Assembly (NCBI GenBank): GCA_025331565.1
Contig: JAFREQ010000043.1
Location: 3,915,001-3,979,000 of the forward strand
Length of the DNA stretch: 64,000 nt
Direction of reading: 5' to 3'
DNA from: Holacanthus passer
Taxonomy: Eukaryota; Chordata; Actinopteri; Pomacanthidae
How positions within the stretch are numbered: the stretch's first letter is position 1; the number at the start of each line of letters is the position of its first letter. Shown in pieces: positions 60,371 through 64,000 of this stretch. The notes under the pieces were generated by a model. It had not been told where the DNA came from. It saw nothing but the letters and a program-made list of their open reading frames with translations, and made no database searches. A program made the translations under genes and the position numbers.

Positions 60371-62903
60371 CTCAGCAGTGCAACCAGCAACTGTGCAATA
60401 AGTGTGCTTTAAGTACTCTTGATTTCAGGGAGCACCTTTGATTTGCAGTGTAATTATTGCATAACACCGGCCCTGATAAACTTATCTACTTATCCACAAA
60501 TGTAACGTTTGGAGGTTTGAGGTGCCCTCAGTTCTTCTGCTAAGAGTATCTCAAACTGAGAGAGAAAGAGAACTGGCAAAACTGCAACACCAAAAAAGCA
60601 GATGTTTTTATTACAGAACAGAATATACACCAGTCAGACACATGGTGACTGTAACAGAATCTTGCTCATAATGTGTCCACATCTGGACACACCTGGCTAT
60701 TTGGTCTTAAAAGATTGTTGGTACTCCACAGCATTTGATTGTCACAAGCCAGTCAGTTTTGAAACTTGTTCCTCTTCATCAACAGATCGAGAGATGACTA
60801 CATGATATGTATTTCGAGAAATTTTGGCCTTATTACTCAAACCTGTTAGTGCTCCATACTCGTCAGCTTGGCATCTACTGTTTGTATGTGTTCGAGCTTC
60901 TCAAGACCAAATGTCTGGAAATTGGCCAGCAGGGGGTGCTGGCCTCCGCTGCATGAATCGTTTAATTCACTTTGCAGGCTTTGGTGCCCAAGTCATCATA
61001 AAGTCATGAAAGGTCCCATTACATTACCATGTAAGCACTTCTTGAAGAACTGAGCTGAATTAAGTAAAGATGTCGGGCTGAAGTTAGCAAGCTGTGCCAT
61101 TTCTGTGGCTGTGTGCAGAAAATCAGCTAGAAGTGCTTCATTAATTTAGTTTGAATAGAAAAGTGATGTAACCGTGCACACAGTGGCTTCCTCCAGGATT
61201 GTGGTGCTTACAAAAGCATTCTTAAACACCATAGAATGGGAAAACAGGACCTCACCAGAATCAAATGCAAAAATTAGTTAAACAAAATATTATTTTTCTA
61301 AAACTGAGCTCCATATGTTTCGACATTCTTCGACCCATAAATGATTATCTCATTGGCTAATCAGCACTAGGTGTGGTGTTTTAACAAACTTCTCATTGAA
61401 ATGTGAATCTCATGACTGTGAATCACACACTTTAGAGCCCTTTGAACATTCCTCGCTCACTTTATGAGTTTTGGCACCGAAAACTTTGAAACATGCGCAA
61501 TAGCAATTAATCCTATAATGCATTCCCCCTTCTTGTGATTACTTTTGCTTGAAAATTGTTTTTTTTTCATCACAATTATTTGATGCGCCTGGACAAATCT
61601 GAGAAATACTGCTGTAAATCTAAAGGCCATTTAAACCCATGTTTTTCTACCATCATTATCTTAAGACAGGGGTTTTTAAAGTCTGACACTGTGGGCCTCC
61701 CCTCAGACAAAGCGTGGCAAAGGCGCTCCCTCACCAACCCTTATTTTACTCATGTTTTGCTCAACTCCTGGATGCCTATGGGATCATGATTGTGTTATGC
61801 GATCCAATAGACACTCACCAACTGAGCCAAGATAATAATAATAATATATTTTGCTGTTTGACATAACTTCAGATTACACTAAAAGGCTACATAAGAAAAG
61901 TTCTGTCCTCAGCTATTCCATGCGATCTCCTTTAAATAACTAATGTCATAACTAACTAACTAACTCTGTCTTAAGATGTTCCTAAGGGCTCACAAAAAGA
62001 TTTTCTCTCATGCACCATTACCAACTTGTTTGATATAAAGAGAGGCACTTTTCCATGACTGCAACATCATACATATGCAGTAGGCTGTTTGTTGAGAATT
62101 CATCAGGGCTGGGAATTTGATGTCTCGAGCTCTCTGGCACCATCATGTTGTGAGCGGCCACACCCACTGCAGTGAACCCCAGTGTAAGAAGTCAGCCCTT
62201 CTTCCTCACGCTGATAGAAAATTCAGAGTATTTTTTGGCTGTCATATCAGCACACAGACAACTAGTGGAGGCAAAAATAATTACATTTTTATTTTGTTTG
62301 TTGGATTTTGATTATCACATTAATGATCATCTTATTTTCTTTTTCTCAAAACATTCTTGACTTTCGACTTCATGATCGATGTTTTAACTTCCACAGTTCA
62401 CCGCTAGAGAGAGCACATGGTTGAGTGTTTTTCTGCTGAGACCTCCTATGATAGAAATGGCTGCAGAGGCATCTTGTGGCTCTGGAGCTTCAGTGCTCAT
62501 GTCTGCATTAGAAAAGACTCAGTTTTCCTCAAAGATTCAGTTTGTGGACATTTATGGGTATTTTACCAAGATTACATTTCTAAAAAGAGAAACAATTTTA
62601 ATTATATAAATATTTATTTGCAACATCAAAAGGTATACAAGGATGAATAAAGTGCTTGTTCTTGAGATTTTCTCTTTTCAGCTTGTTAATGAGTTCAATA
62701 GTTTAGTGCATGAATATCTTCAAGCAGGGGTTGGAAAATCATTAGATTTATACAAAGCAGGAAGCAAAGGAAACAAAATAGCTTACACAAAATGGCATTT
62801 ACAATGGATGTTTTCCTGCATTCAAGTTGGCTCCTCTTCTGTGCTCATGTTGAAATATGAACTAATTATACCATTCAAGGCCAGAATTACAGACAGACTG
62901 TTA
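60371..62903. other. intergenic, no feature recognised
   Basis: Mostly AT-rich sequence. A weak repeat-like stretch (gacaggggtttttaaagtctg, near 61665) may be an old transposon end. The ORFs here are short and show no family character. Confidence 0.45.
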
Positions 62904-62905
62904 TA

Positions 62906-63676
62906 CACTGCCAGTCAAAAGCTTTTGAACATTGTATTTTTTCACATTTCTGAGTTAGTTATTATTAAGTTAATGCAATTTAATAATGAATTAATGCAAT
63001 TTAATAATAATTTCATGAGGAATGAATAACCTAACATGAAATGCAAGTAAGCCTCGATACAAGTCAGAAAGCCTTTCAGCTCGAGGGTGTGTGAGTGTTT
63101 TATGACTTTTTATATCATGGAATTAATTCAAATAGTCACCAGAACATACTGAATTGTATATTTGTTGCTTTTAATTCTAACACCGTCTACATGTTTTAAC
63201 ATATGCATTGAATAAAGCACTTATTAGAAACTCCAATTCTGATCTGAGAGCCCTTCAATAGGTCATTCTCACAGCAGAAAACAGCAGGAACAGCACAAGT
63301 GAAACTAATGATATTAACAATGGCTCAGTTTCATATAACCCAGTGAAACGTGAAACCAGTGAGCCAGTATGCACAGTACCAGGGTTGTACAGACACTTCA
63401 GAAAGTACCTGAGGTATCTTTGAAAAGTTAGACATCTGAAAACTGGCCAGAACTCTGATTGAAAATGTTCTGGCAGTCAACATCAAATGGAAAACATCTT
63501 CTAATATTAGTATAGACATTCATACATTACAGTACAGGTGACCATTTTTGGGCCTAATGAGAGTTATCCAGGTTACTTACAAGTTAGATGTACACATACA
63601 GTTATTCATAACAACTTTATGAATACATTGCTTTAGAGTCTAAATGCGATATAATATTTTTTTTTGGCTGGCAGTG
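62906..63676. mobile_element. Tc1-type non-autonomous element of a second family
   Basis: The left end CACTGCCAGTCAAAAGCTTT and the right end TTTTTTGGCTGGCAGTG are inverted terminal repeats flanked by TA, the end structure typical of fish Tc1 elements. The 770-bp interior is AT-rich, includes a local duplication of TTAATGCAATTTAATAATRA, and encodes no transposase. Confidence 0.7.
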
Positions 63677-63778
63677 TATTTGTTCCTATATGTATGTATA
63701 GCTTTTGCAATGAAAATTTAGACAATTTGAAATCCAATACTACTGAATGTGTGTTGCTCAGATGCACATGACCTCTAC

Positions 63779-63805
63779 AGTCTCTCTCTCTCTCACACAC
63801 ACACA
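63779..63805. repeat. (TC)n(AC)n microsatellite
   Basis: A compound dinucleotide run near the right edge of the window. Confidence 0.9.
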
Positions 63806-64000
63806 AACAGCTGATACAAAAATGCCTGCTTAAGCAATATGACCAGCAGAAACAGATTTACACATGAAAAAAAAAGAAGTCTTTCAGGAATGAGAGTTGC
63901 AGTATCATCAAGTGTGGCAGGTATGCTGTTGTGACAGCTGCAGTGCTTTGTGTTTTACTTTCCAACTCCAGACCTTTGGCGAACAACAACAGCACGCACA

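Noticed and set aside
49000..64000. pick1 or another neighbour of human SOX10
   Set aside because: I looked for the PDZ/BAR-type sequence expected of PICK1 and for the start of SLC16A8 and found no matching segment in either strand's open frames.
1..64000. CRISPR arrays, bacterial operons or integrated viral genes
   Set aside because: No regularly spaced direct repeats, no prokaryotic gene layout, and no viral protein signatures are visible.

Overview
This window is vertebrate nuclear DNA, almost certainly from a teleost fish. It has split genes with GT-AG introns, long 3' UTRs, microsatellites, and several Tc1-type and hAT-type elements of the kinds common in fish. Six protein-coding genes can be rebuilt exon by exon. 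Five have both ends of the coding sequence inside the window and keep reading frame across every junction. All six have human counterparts in 22q13.1, so this is the fish version of the SOX10 neighbourhood.

Layout: tmem184b (+, 3' part only, coding 1163-4859); ddx17 (+, 8606-15387, 640 aa); gga1 (-, 17701-25508, 657 aa, tail to tail with ddx17); micall1 (+, 26998-33025, 828 aa); polr2f (+, 34256-35731, 127 aa); sox10 (-, 41536-45100, 497 aa, with a probable noncoding first exon near 47832-47990). From about 48 kb to the end I find no confidently coding gene. That stretch holds microsatellites, transposon remnants, candidate SOX-binding palindromes and blocks of conserved-looking unique sequence. 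It is the expected place for sox10 upstream enhancers. A CpG-rich segment at 49466-49628 with a splice donor, and two short in-frame candidate exons at 51857-52070, could be the start of an unidentified plus-strand transcript.

The genes do not form a pathway. Gga1 and Micall1 both act in endosomal/Golgi trafficking, Tmem184b is a membrane protein, Ddx17 and Polr2f serve RNA metabolism and transcription, and Sox10 is the neural crest/glial/melanocyte regulator. Their grouping is inherited synteny.

Most worth checking: a 27-nt frame-preserving cassette exon in tmem184b; a strong-context uORF and an in-frame stop upstream of the ddx17 start; the 3-kb ddx17 intron 11 as a candidate regulated intron; a Tyr-to-His change in the Sox10 HMG box; the sox10 5' intron element; and two head-to-head SOX palindromes far upstream of sox10. 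I see no clear sign of a wholly new biological system. The novelty here is regulatory.
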